A stretch of 64,000 nt of DNA, taken from the NCBI GenBank assembly GCA_003285105.1, contig CP030158.1, positions 4,202,449 through 4,266,448 of the forward strand. The letters are read 5' to 3'. Position 1 is the first letter of the stretch. Each line of letters begins with the position of its first letter. This DNA comes from Roseithermus sacchariphilus. Its GTDB lineage: Bacteria; Bacteroidota; Rhodothermia; Rhodothermales; MEBIC09517. The translations under genes and the position numbers were made by a program. The notes below the pieces were generated by a model that was given only the letters and a program-made list of their open reading frames with translations, was not told where the DNA came from and searched no databases. This document shows positions 42,915 through 51,018 of the stretch, piece by piece.

Positions 42915-43943
42915 TCACTCCACCACCTGGAATCCGGCCTCTCTCGAACGGCTCCGGTTGCCGAAGGCATCCACCACGGACACCGTCCAGAAGTAATCGC
43001 CCGGGTCGAGGGCCGTGGTCAGGGTGTAGGTGTTCAGCTCGGCGCTGAGGTCGGGGATGGAGACGACGGGCGTCTGGATGTCGGCTTCGACGCGGACGAC
43101 GTCCAGCCGGAAGGTGAACGAATAGGGCAGGACGACCGGTTCCCACGTCAGTTCGAAGGGCGGGCCGGAGACGGGTTCGAGGCCCTGCGGCGCCACGGCC
43201 ACCGGCACGAAGTCGATCACCCGTACCAGCGGCGGGGCATCGACCACGGTGACCACCCCGGAGCGGTCGCGGACGCCGAGGTGCATGGCCTGCCCCTGGA
43301 GCGCCTGCAACGAGGCCGGCAGTTCGGCCCCCACGATGGTTCCGGCAAACTGCCCCGGCCCCCCGGCGCCGGCCAGCGTATCGGCGTAGCCCAGCGCCGG
43401 CACCTCCAGCCAGACGCGCTCGACGTCCTGGACGCCGTCGGGGTCGGCCACGGCCACCGTCACGTCGAGCATCTGCAGGGGCTCCTGCGGGAACCAGCGG
43501 TGGATCTGGACGGCGCGCAGGGCGGCCGTCGTCACGGCGGGACGGCCGGGCAGCGCCAGGTCCATCTGCACCACCGCCCCCAGCAAGACCGTCACCGCCG
43601 TGTCGACCGGGGCATAGCCGTCTCGCGTCACGCGCATCTGGTAGCCCCCCGAGGGGACGCCCGGGAAGGCGTACCGCCCGTCGGACGCCGTGACGGCCAG
43701 GAACGGCCCCGGCGTCAGGCGGACCTCGGCGCCGGCCAGTCCGCCAAAGGGCGGGTACACCGTGGTCACCCGCCCTTCGAGCCCCCCCACGTCCTCGAAG
43801 TCGGGCGAGAGCGGGTCGAGCGGGTTGCCCCGCGGCGCCTCCTGCAGGCACCCGGCCGTCGCACCGGCCAGCCCCGCCCCCAGCAGCAACACCGCCAGGC
43901 CCCGTCGCATCCATCCCATGGCAGGTCGAGTTCCGGCGCTCAC
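42915..43943 (-). CDS. Lipoprotein with carboxypeptidase-regulatory-like and fibronectin-like domains
   Basis: A 342-residue envelope lipoprotein with lipobox ATAGC near residue 31. A CarboxypepD_reg-like domain follows (GGLEGRVTTVYPPFGGLAGAEVRLTPGPF, DGRYAFPGVPSGGYQMRV). Beta-rich modules come next, the last of which (PFELTWEP ... YTLTTALDPGDYFWTVSVVDAFGN) looks like a fibronectin III fold. The GTG start at 43943 overlaps the stop of the upstream glycosyltransferase gene (GTGA), so coupling is likely. ATG 43919 is an alternative. Function unknown; surface binding is plausible. Confidence 0.75.
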   Translation of the reverse strand: MSAGTRPAMGWMRRGLAVLLLGAGLAGATAGCLQEAPRGNPLDPLSPDFEDVGGLEGRVTTVYPPFGGLAGAEVRLTPGPFLAVTASDGRYAFPGVPSGGYQMRVTRDGYAPVDTAVTVLLGAVVQMDLALPGRPAVTTAALRAVQIHRWFPQEPLQMLDVTVAVADPDGVQDVERVWLEVPALGYADTLAGAGGPGQFAGTIVGAELPASLQALQGQAMHLGVRDRSGVVTVVDAPPLVRVIDFVPVAVAPQGLEPVSGPPFELTWEPVVLPYSFTFRLDVVRVEADIQTPVVSIPDLSAELNTYTLTTALDPGDYFWTVSVVDAFGNRSRSREAGFQVVE

Positions 43944-45403
43944 TGCCCCTCCCCCCGCAGGGCCGTGACGACGGTACGAAACAGGATCTTGAAGTCCATC
44001 CGCAGGCTCATGTTCTCGATGTAGAACAGATCGAACTTGACCTTCTGGCGAACGTCTTCGAGGCTCTCGTCATACTTCCACTTGACCTGCGCCCAGCCGG
44101 TGATACCGGGCTTGACGCGGTGCCGGCGGTTGTAGAGGGGGATCTCCCGGGCGAGCTTCTCGACGAAGTACGGCCGCTCGGGGCGCGGGCCGACGAGGCT
44201 CATGTCGCCTTTGAGCACGTTCCAGAACTGCGGGATCTCGTCGAGCCGGGTCCGACGCAGCCAGCGGCCCAGCGGGGTGTAGCGCGGGTCGTCCTCGCGA
44301 GCCCAGACGGGGCCGGTATCGGCCTCCGCGTTCTGGTGCATCGTGCGGAATTTGTACATGGTAAAGGGCCGCCCGTGCCGCCCGACGCGCACCTGCCGGT
44401 AGATGGCCGGGCCGGGCGAGGTCAGCCGCACCAGCACGCCCAGCGTGATCCACAGCGGCAGCCCGAGCGTCAGCACCAGGAACGACACGCTCAGGTCGAT
44501 CAGCCGTTTGGCGCTTTCCTCCCAGGCCGGCATCGGCTCCGGCATCACCTCGATCAGCGGGAGGCCGTAGATGTGCTCGGTCCGCGCCATCCCCCCGATG
44601 ACGGTGTAGAAGTCGGGCACGAGCTTGAGCGAGACGGGCTTGCCGTCGCACAGCCGCAACACCTCCATCAGCGGCCCGCGGTCCTCCGAGCCCAGGGCGA
44701 TCAGCACATCCTGCACGCCGAGTTCGTCGATGAGGCGAGGCAGCGCCTCGATGGATTGCACCTCCGTCTCCAGCGCCTGCCGGGCCAGCACGTCGGTATC
44801 CCCCGGGCCACCGGCCAGATCCAGCGGGGCGCCATCCCCACCCGCCGGCACCGGCACCGTGCCGTCGCGCCGCATGCGGATCGCCCCCACCACGCGCAGA
44901 CCCGCCGCCGGATACCGGGCCACGTCGTCGTAGAGCTGCTGCACCTGCTCGCTCCACCCGACGATCAGCGCCTTGTGCACGCCGTAGCCGCGCAGGATCA
45001 GCGCCTTCTGCACCGACCGGACGCCGATGCGCCCGGCCGCCACCAGCACGAACACGGTGGCCCAGTAGAACAGCAGATTGATCCGGGCCGACTCGGCATC
45101 CAGGGCGTCGATGAACAGCAGGAAGAAGAGCACCAGAATCCCGACGGTGACGACCTTCATGAGCGACACCAGCTCGTCGAACCGGCTGGCGGCGTAGCGC
45201 TCGCGGTAGAGCCCGGCGAAGAAGAACAGCACCAGCCAGAAGCCCGTCAGCAACACGATGGGCGTCCAGACGACGGCCATCTCGAACACCGGCTCGGTGA
45301 ACAGCCCCCATCGAAACCGTGCCACCTGAAAGAGCCAGTTGGCCAGGAACAGGGCCACGGCGTCCGCCAGCAGCAGCGCGATGATTTCAGCGTTGCGCGA
45401 CAC
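43940..45403 (-). CDS. Undecaprenyl-phosphate glycosylphosphotransferase (exopolysaccharide initiator)
   Basis: A 487-residue inner-membrane enzyme that starts an exopolysaccharide repeat by moving a sugar-1-phosphate to undecaprenyl phosphate. There are four N-terminal hydrophobic helices, a CoA-binding-like Rossmann region (GYGVHKALIVG, about residue 155) and a fifth helix near 300. The bacterial sugar-transferase domain follows: PLWITLGVLVRLTSPGPAIY, RVGRHGRPFTMYKFRTM, TRLDEIPQFWNVLKGDMSLVGPRPE and RVKPGITGWAQVKWKYD. No other polysaccharide assembly genes are present. Upstream lies a sigma54-like element or small hairpin (45444-45465). Confidence 0.92.
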   Translation of the reverse strand: MSRNAEIIALLLADAVALFLANWLFQVARFRWGLFTEPVFEMAVVWTPIVLLTGFWLVLFFFAGLYRERYAASRFDELVSLMKVVTVGILVLFFLLFIDALDAESARINLLFYWATVFVLVAAGRIGVRSVQKALILRGYGVHKALIVGWSEQVQQLYDDVARYPAAGLRVVGAIRMRRDGTVPVPAGGDGAPLDLAGGPGDTDVLARQALETEVQSIEALPRLIDELGVQDVLIALGSEDRGPLMEVLRLCDGKPVSLKLVPDFYTVIGGMARTEHIYGLPLIEVMPEPMPAWEESAKRLIDLSVSFLVLTLGLPLWITLGVLVRLTSPGPAIYRQVRVGRHGRPFTMYKFRTMHQNAEADTGPVWAREDDPRYTPLGRWLRRTRLDEIPQFWNVLKGDMSLVGPRPERPYFVEKLAREIPLYNRRHRVKPGITGWAQVKWKYDESLEDVRQKVKFDLFYIENMSLRMDFKILFRTVVTALRGEGQ

Positions 45404-45443
45404 GTCGGGTACGTCACTTGTCCGTAGGGGGCGCTATCACACC

Positions 45444-45465
45444 AGAAAACGCCGTGCCAACGGCG
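45444..45465 (-). promoter_or_regulatory. Sigma54-like element overlapping a small hairpin with T-run
   Basis: Read on the minus strand, 45460-45444 is TTGGCACGGCGTTTTCT. It matches the sigma54 pattern YTGGCACG-N4-TTGCW except that GC at -12 is TC. The same bases form a hairpin: CGCCGT (45450-45455) pairs with ACGGCG (45460-45465), followed on the minus strand by four T, like a small attenuator. Both readings put it about 40 bases before the glycosylphosphotransferase start. Confidence 0.35.
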
Positions 45466-45672
45466 CAGGAAGGGGCAGGATCCGCCCAACTTATCGCCCT
45501 CCTGCCTCGGATACAAGCCGGGCGACCCCGGCACCCACCCGCCGGCCCCGCCCCACGCCGCCCCCCGACGGGCGAAACTCCGCCCGGCACGTGCCGTAGC
45601 CTTGAAACGCCGGGACGGAGCCACCGCGCCGCCCGGCCCGGCCCCACACCCCTCCACCGACACGCACCGACC

Positions 45673-45921
45673 ATGACGATCACCGGGACCGTGGTGTACA
45701 ACGACTTCGAAGGCGGCTTCTGGGGCATCGTCGCCGACGACGGCCGCTCGTTCCGCCCGCTGGATGCCTTGCCCGAGGCGGTCCGGAAGGAAGGCGGCCG
45801 GGTGGAAGCCGAGGTGGAGCCCGTGCAGGTGCTCTCGTTCGCCATGTGGGGCACGCCCGTGAAGATCCACGCAATCCGCCCGGCCGGCCCCGGCACGGGT
45901 GCCGGCCAACCGAAGGCGTGA
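45673..45921 (+). CDS. Small hypothetical protein
   Basis: An 82-residue soluble protein I do not recognise. It begins TITGTVVYNDFEGGFWGIVADDG and continues with a compact beta-rich pattern (VEAEVEPVQVLSFAMWGTPVKIHAIRP) suggesting a small OB-like barrel. Gene reality is supported by a good start (ATG), tight spacing of 24 bases to the next gene and sensible residue composition. It is probably in an operon with the membrane subtilase. The 250 bases before it contain a 12-base palindrome CGGCACGTGCCG (45585-45596). Confidence 0.65.
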   Translation: MTITGTVVYNDFEGGFWGIVADDGRSFRPLDALPEAVRKEGGRVEAEVEPVQVLSFAMWGTPVKIHAIRPAGPGTGAGQPKA

Positions 45922-45945
45922 CCGCCCCAGACCGCCCTGCTCGCC

Positions 45946-47448
45946 ATGCCGCTTGCCGCCTCCGCCCTCATCGTCCTCGCGCTGCTGCTGCTCGCCTGGG
46001 ACGCCAGCCGCCCCCACCGGGCCGGGCGGGATGCCCGCATCGCCGTGTTCGCCGTGGTGCTGCTCCTCGTCGGCGGCAGCCTGCGGGTCGCCGCCGGGCC
46101 GACCTTCCTGGACGGGGTCGTGGCGGCGCTGGCCAGCCTCGGCGTGGGGCTGCTCGCCGCCTCGCTGGTGCTGGCCCTCCGCCGGACCAGCCCGCGCTCC
46201 TTCTTCATCCTGGGCATCCTGGTGCTGGCCCTGGCCGGCGCGCTGCGCACCGCCGGCGCGCTGCTCCAGCCCCGCACGGCCGAACTCGCCCTGCTCGTCG
46301 AGCTGGGCCCGGACGACCGGATCGAGGAACTCGCCCGGCTGCTGGACCGCCATGGTGCCCGCTATGAACGCGCCTTCCCGACGGTGACCCGGGCGATGGA
46401 CATCGATCTGGCGCAGGTCTACCTGGTCTACGTGCCTGCCCGCTCCGCCGAAGCCCTCGCGGCCGCCCTGCGAGCGGATCGCGAGAACGTGGATGACGTC
46501 ACCATCAACCGATCCATCGGGCTGGAACCGCCCGTGCGGGTCCCCGCGGCCGAGCCGGCTCCGGGCCTGGCGCAGGCCAACGACCCGCTGGCGACCGAGC
46601 AATGGGCGCTGGCGCTCAGCGGCGGCCATGCCGCGCACGCGCTGCTGCAAGACCTCCGCCCGGCGCGGAAGGCACGGGTCGCCATCATCGACACCGGCGT
46701 CGACGCCGCGCACGAGGACCTGGCGGCCACGTTCCGAGACAGCCCCGCCCGCACCGACCGGCACGGCCACGGCACCCATTGCGCCGGCATCGCCGGCGCC
46801 GCCACGAACAACGGACTCGGCATGGCCTCGCTCAACTGGGAAGGCCGCTTCGTGGAGGTGACCGGCTACGGCGCGCTCGACGCCACCGGCCTGGGCACCC
46901 TCGAATCCGTCGCCCAGGCCATCATCGACGCCACGCAGGACGCCGCCGACGTCATCTCCCTCTCGCTGGGCGACTACGCCCCCGTCCCGCCGAAGGTGCT
47001 GGCCGATGCCGTGGACTTCGCCCGGGAGCGCGGCGTGATCCTCGTCGCCTCGGCCGGCAACGGCAACCGGGACGCCTGGAACCACGTGCCGTCGAACCTG
47101 GAGGGCGTCATCGCCGTGGCGGCCGTCGATGCGCAGGGGCGCAAGGCCCCGTTCTCCAACACCACCGCCCGCCTGAGCCGCCCCATCGCGGCCCCCGGCG
47201 TGAACATCGTCTCGCTGGCACCGGCCAACGGATACGCCACCATGAGCGGCACGTCCATGGCCGCCCCCTTCGTCTCCGGCCTGATCGGCGTCCTGCGGGC
47301 CCTCGCCCCGGACCTCTCGGCCGAGGACGCCTACACGATCCTGCACGAGACGGGCCTCGTCGTGGAAGACACCGACCGGATCGGCCGGGTGGTCGACGCC
47401 GGCGCGGCGGTTCGCGCCGTCCTGGACCGGCAAAAGCAGGCCGGATGA
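45946..47448 (+). CDS. S8 subtilisin-like protease with N-terminal membrane helices
   Basis: A 500-residue serine protease. Four hydrophobic helices occupy residues 5-100 (SALIVLALLLLAW, IAVFAVVLLLVGGSL, LASLGVGLLAASLVLAL, FFILGILVLALAGAL), replacing a normal signal peptide. A short propeptide-like region follows. The subtilase domain has Asp249 in IIDTGVD, His275 in HGHGTHCAG and Ser437 in SGTSMAAP, with the oxyanion Asn in SAGNGNR. The protease domain is probably tethered at the membrane. Multi-helix N-termini are unusual for family S8. The substrate is unknown. Confidence 0.88.
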   Translation: MPLAASALIVLALLLLAWDASRPHRAGRDARIAVFAVVLLLVGGSLRVAAGPTFLDGVVAALASLGVGLLAASLVLALRRTSPRSFFILGILVLALAGALRTAGALLQPRTAELALLVELGPDDRIEELARLLDRHGARYERAFPTVTRAMDIDLAQVYLVYVPARSAEALAAALRADRENVDDVTINRSIGLEPPVRVPAAEPAPGLAQANDPLATEQWALALSGGHAAHALLQDLRPARKARVAIIDTGVDAAHEDLAATFRDSPARTDRHGHGTHCAGIAGAATNNGLGMASLNWEGRFVEVTGYGALDATGLGTLESVAQAIIDATQDAADVISLSLGDYAPVPPKVLADAVDFARERGVILVASAGNGNRDAWNHVPSNLEGVIAVAAVDAQGRKAPFSNTTARLSRPIAAPGVNIVSLAPANGYATMSGTSMAAPFVSGLIGVLRALAPDLSAEDAYTILHETGLVVEDTDRIGRVVDAGAAVRAVLDRQKQAG

Positions 47449-47498
47449 CGGGCGCGACGGATGACGGGCACCGGGCAGCCTCGTCCCTCGCCCCCGTG

Positions 47499-48263
47499 CT
47501 ACTCGAGCCGGAAGACGAAGGTGATCGTGCCCGTCTGGTTCTCCTGCGGCGCGTTGGCGGGAAGCGGGTTGAAGCGCCATTGCTGCAGGGCGTCCATCAC
47601 CGCCTGCTCCAGCGCGGGATTCCCCTTGATCAGCGGCAGGCGCCCGACGATCCGGCCCTGGGGATCGACGGTGATGCGGACGCGGATCGTGGCGTTGACC
47701 TTCTCGCGATACACCGGAAGCGGCGTCTGCACCGGCCGCCGGTCGAGGCCCTCGATCTGGAAGGGGGCCGTCTTGCGCGCGTCCTGCCCCTCACCGTCAT
47801 CCCCCTGCTCGGCACCGGCACGCCCCTCCGGGTCGCCTCCGCCCAGCGGCTGCACCGGCGGGCGCTCCGGCTTCGGCTCCGGGCCGACGACCGGCGCCGG
47901 GTCGTTCTGCTCCTCGGGCGAAATCGTCTCCGTCTCGGGCGAGGTGATCTTCTCCTCGTCCACGACCTCCGGCTGATCCGGGAGGTCGACCGGGCGGGCG
48001 TCCTCCGGCGGGGCCGTCTGCGGCTCGGGTTGCTCGACCGGCTCGGGCTCGGGATCGGGCACGACTTCCTGCACCTCCGGGCGGGGATCCGGCGTGCGGC
48101 GCACCGGCTGCCCCTCGGCGAAGTCGCCAAACTCGACCTGGATGTAGCCGACGGGCTGCGGATCGGACACGCCGAGGTTCATGAAGGTGAAGAGCACCAG
48201 CAGCACCAGGTGCAACCCTACGCTGGCGCCCAGACCGATCCAGTCGTTCTTGCTGAGGTTCAT
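47499..48263 (-). CDS. tonB: TonB family energy-transducing protein
   Basis: A 254-residue protein with one N-terminal membrane anchor (LGASVGLHLVLLVLFTFMN, residues 10-30). A Pro/Glu-rich periplasm-spanning region (PDPEPEPVEQPEPQ) and a C-terminal TonB domain follow (VNATIRVRITVDPQGRIVGRLPLIKG, ALQQWRFNPLP). It couples the inner-membrane proton gradient to outer-membrane receptors. It could serve the receptor at 14938, though other receptors surely exist in the genome. ExbB/ExbD genes are not adjacent. The start is ATG 48263, just before the anchor. Confidence 0.88.
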   Translation of the reverse strand: MNLSKNDWIGLGASVGLHLVLLVLFTFMNLGVSDPQPVGYIQVEFGDFAEGQPVRRTPDPRPEVQEVVPDPEPEPVEQPEPQTAPPEDARPVDLPDQPEVVDEEKITSPETETISPEEQNDPAPVVGPEPKPERPPVQPLGGGDPEGRAGAEQGDDGEGQDARKTAPFQIEGLDRRPVQTPLPVYREKVNATIRVRITVDPQGRIVGRLPLIKGNPALEQAVMDALQQWRFNPLPANAPQENQTGTITFVFRLE

Positions 48264-48374
48264 GTGCGTCCGAAAGGGGTCCGTAAAGGAAGCGGTTGAC
48301 GGCCGTGATGGGACTCTGGAATGCGTGAGGCCAGGTGTGGGTTCGCGTGTGAGCCGCACCGCGGCGGGGCGATG

Positions 48375-49511
48375 TCAGCGGGCGAGGCCGGGTTGCTCCA
48401 GGCGAAGCTGTAGCGAGATCCGGTGCGAATAGCCCAGATCCGACGGCAGCCCGGCGAAGTCGCCGAAGCCGTAGTCGAGCGACACCTGCTTCAGGCGCAG
48501 CCCCGTGCCCACCGTCGGGACGACGTCCAGGCCGTACTGGTCGGAGGTGGTGATGCGGCTGAGGCCGGCGCGGAAGGCGAGTACGCCCCGGTAGCTGAAC
48601 TCCGTCCCGAGGCGCGGATGGAACGAGACGTCGCCCAGGTTGAAGGCATAGGCCTGCTGCCCGTCGAAGGCGAAGTCGAGGTCGAGGCCGAGCGTGAGGT
48701 GGCTGGCGCCCAGCGGCAGGACGACGCCGGAGCCGAGCCGGGCCACCGGCAGGACGAGGTAGCTGCCTCCCTCGGGCAGTTCCTGCTCGAAGACCTCCTC
48801 GAAGGTGTAGGGCTGCCCGGTATCGGGATTGACGTCCTCCAGGCGGAAGGCATCCGGGTTGATGCTCCAGGACTGCAACATCGTCGAGACGTCCTGGAGG
48901 TTGGCCCCGAGCACGAAGCGACCGGTGCGGTACTGGAGGCCGAGGTCGAAGCTGTAGCCCCAGGCGTCGGCGAAGTCGCCGATGGTGCGGCGGATGATCT
49001 TGCCGGTGAGGCCGACCGAGAGCCGCTCGCCCAGCGCGCGGGCGTAGCTCAGGAAAAAGGCATAGTCGGCCGCCGAGAAGCTGGTGAAGTACGTCTCCGG
49101 GCGCGGCTTGGGCTGGTCCCGCTCGGGGTCCCAGGCGTCCAGCGTATTCTTGATGTCGTTGACGCCGCTGCGGAAGAACGAGAGGCCGACGGTCGAGCGG
49201 GCGTTGACGGGCAGGGCCACGCTGCCGTAGTCGAACGAGACGATGCCGGCGAACCGCTCGGCGTGCATGTAGGCGACCTCGGGGTAGTCGAGGCCGTGCA
49301 GCCCGGCGGGGTTCCAGTAGCCCGCCGTCACGTCCTGCGCCAGCCCGACGTAGGCGCTGCCCATCCCGAGCGCGCGCGCGCCGACGCCGCCCGAGAGGAA
49401 GTCCGCGCCGTACTTCGCCACCCGCTGGGCCTCCGCCCGGAGGGGCATCCCCAGCACCAGGAGGATCATCCAGACGATGCTCCACCGCAAAGAATTCGTG
49501 TGTTCGCGCAT
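48375..49511 (-). CDS. PorV/PorQ family outer-membrane protein
   Basis: A 378-residue outer-membrane beta-barrel of the FadL-like fold. A signal peptide ends near residue 28 (LRAEAQ), then the family hallmark AKYGADFLSGGVGARALGMGSAYVGLAQDVTAGYWNPAGL and alternating amphipathic strands to SLQLRLEQPGLAR. In type IX secretion, PorV shuttles cargo from the translocon and PorQ aids processing; many paralogues have unknown partners. Its presence is consistent with the YPNPFNP-type cargo protein at 34392. It lies 111 bases upstream of tonB on the same strand. Confidence 0.82.
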   Translation of the reverse strand: MREHTNSLRWSIVWMILLVLGMPLRAEAQRVAKYGADFLSGGVGARALGMGSAYVGLAQDVTAGYWNPAGLHGLDYPEVAYMHAERFAGIVSFDYGSVALPVNARSTVGLSFFRSGVNDIKNTLDAWDPERDQPKPRPETYFTSFSAADYAFFLSYARALGERLSVGLTGKIIRRTIGDFADAWGYSFDLGLQYRTGRFVLGANLQDVSTMLQSWSINPDAFRLEDVNPDTGQPYTFEEVFEQELPEGGSYLVLPVARLGSGVVLPLGASHLTLGLDLDFAFDGQQAYAFNLGDVSFHPRLGTEFSYRGVLAFRAGLSRITTSDQYGLDVVPTVGTGLRLKQVSLDYGFGDFAGLPSDLGYSHRISLQLRLEQPGLAR

Positions 49512-49748
49512 CTGCTCGCGCCTCTGCGTACGTTTCGGGTCTACGGTCCGGCCCGGCCGCACGGCTCGGCCACGCCGGCATCCCGCCGGCCCCCGCCCTC
49601 CGACCGGCTCCGGCACGCACCGGACAAAGCCCATGCCGGAGCCGTCCCGGCCGTGTGCCTGCATCCAACCCTCCGGTCCGGCGAAGGTTCAGGCCCGGCA
49701 CAGTCGCACCGGCCGCTCTCCTTCACCATCCCCCCTCTGCCCGACCCG

Positions 49749-50951
49749 ATGGCCCGCATCGTCCTCCGCGCCCGCAAAGACAAGCTGATCCGCCAGGGCT
49801 ACCCCTGGATCTTCGCCAACCTGATCGACCGCGTCGAAGGCGACCCGGCCACCGGCGACGTGGTCCAGATCGCCGGGGCCGACGGGCACGTCTACGGGCA
49901 GGGCTTCTACCACGCCGACTCGCTCATCGCCGTACGCTTCCTCACCAGCGACCCCGACCGCCCCATCGACGACGCCTTCTTCCGCGCCCGCCTGGAACGG
50001 GCCTTCCGGCTGCGCGAAACCGTCTTCGGCGAGACGACGCACTACCGCCTGGTCTACAGCGAAAGCGACGGCCTGCCGGGCACCATCGTGGACCGGTACG
50101 GATCGGTGCTGACGTGGACGTCCGTCTGCGCCGGCATGGAACACCGCCGCGAACGGCTGCTGGACCTGCTGGAGGACCTCGTCCGCCCCCGCGCCATCGT
50201 CGAACGCAACGACTCCTGGCTCCGCGAAAAGGATGGCCTGGCGGAGTCCACCGGCGTGCTGCGGGGGACCTGCGACGCCCCGGTGGAGATCGACGAGGAC
50301 GGCGTTCGCTTCGCCGTGGACGTGCTCGAAGGACCGAAGACGGGCTTCTTCATCGACCAGCGGCTGCACCGGCAGATGGTGCGGCGGGTGGCGGCCGGAC
50401 GAAGGGTGCTCGACGTGTTCTGCGCCGACGGCGGGTTCGGCCTCCACGCGGCCGCCGGCGGGGCGGCCTCCGTCCACTTCCTCGACGTCTCCGGCCGTGC
50501 CCTGGAGCGGGTCCGGCACAACGCCGCGCTGAACGGCGTCGCCGACCGCTGCTCCGTCGAGCAGGCCAACGCCCTGGATCGCCTCGGTGACTACGTGGCC
50601 GAGGGCCGCACGTATGACCTCGTCGTGCTCGACCCGCCGGGCTTCGCCCGTCAGCGCCGCGAGGTGGACGACGCCACGCGGGCCTATCAGCGCATCAACA
50701 TCACGGGCCTGCAGCTCCTCCCTCCCGGCGGGCTGCTGGCCACGGCCTCGTGCTCCCAGGCCGTCAGCGAGGAGGCCTTCCTCAAGATCATCCGCTACAG
50801 CGCCCGCAAAGCCGGCGCCCGGCTGCGCCTGCTCTACCGCGGCGGCCATCCCCCGGACCACCCCGTCCTCGACGCCATGCCCGAGACGGCCTACCTCAAG
50901 TTCTTCCTGTTCGAGAAGCTCGACGACGAAGCCCCGGGGGATGGTTTCTAG
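49749..50951 (+). CDS. Class I SAM-dependent rRNA (cytosine-C5) methyltransferase, RlmI-like
   Basis: A 400-residue methyltransferase. An N-terminal PUA domain (LIRQGYPWIFANLIDRVEG), an RlmI central domain (YRLVYSESDGLPGTIVDRYG) and a Rossmann fold with GPKTGFFIDQRLHR, RVLDVFCADGGFGLHAA (SAM site), DLVVLDPPGFAR (catalytic region) and ATASCSQ (catalytic Cys of the m5C type). It probably methylates 23S rRNA. ATG 49749 is the start by alignment; upstream in-frame sequence is only the antisense of the PorV gene. It is convergent with the DUF819 gene across a hairpin of heptad repeats. Confidence 0.9.
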   Translation: MARIVLRARKDKLIRQGYPWIFANLIDRVEGDPATGDVVQIAGADGHVYGQGFYHADSLIAVRFLTSDPDRPIDDAFFRARLERAFRLRETVFGETTHYRLVYSESDGLPGTIVDRYGSVLTWTSVCAGMEHRRERLLDLLEDLVRPRAIVERNDSWLREKDGLAESTGVLRGTCDAPVEIDEDGVRFAVDVLEGPKTGFFIDQRLHRQMVRRVAAGRRVLDVFCADGGFGLHAAAGGAASVHFLDVSGRALERVRHNAALNGVADRCSVEQANALDRLGDYVAEGRTYDLVVLDPPGFARQRREVDDATRAYQRINITGLQLLPPGGLLATASCSQAVSEEAFLKIIRYSARKAGARLRLLYRGGHPPDHPVLDAMPETAYLKFFLFEKLDDEAPGDGF

Positions 50952-51015
50952 CTCCTGGCAGCTCGCTGCTGGCTGCTGGCCCTCAGCCCGTAGCCCTCAG
51001 CCAGCAGCCAGTAGC
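50952..51015. repeat. Heptad repeat array forming a 15-bp hairpin
   Basis: About nine tandem 7-base units (e.g. CTGCTGG, CTGCTGG, CCCTCAG, CCCGTAG, CCCTCAG, CCAGCAG, CCAGTAG). The two halves are inverted: 50965-50979 pairs with 51001-51015 over 15 bp with one G-T wobble and a 21-base loop. It fills the 67-base gap between convergent genes, where a bidirectional terminator is expected. It shares heptads (TGAGGGC, read on the minus strand) with the array at 62692. Confidence 0.8.
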
Positions 51016-51018
51016 TTC

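Noticed and set aside
48423-49748. Long in-frame extension upstream of the rRNA methyltransferase start
   Set aside because: It is the antisense of the PorV-like gene. The methyltransferase PUA domain begins right after ATG 49749.
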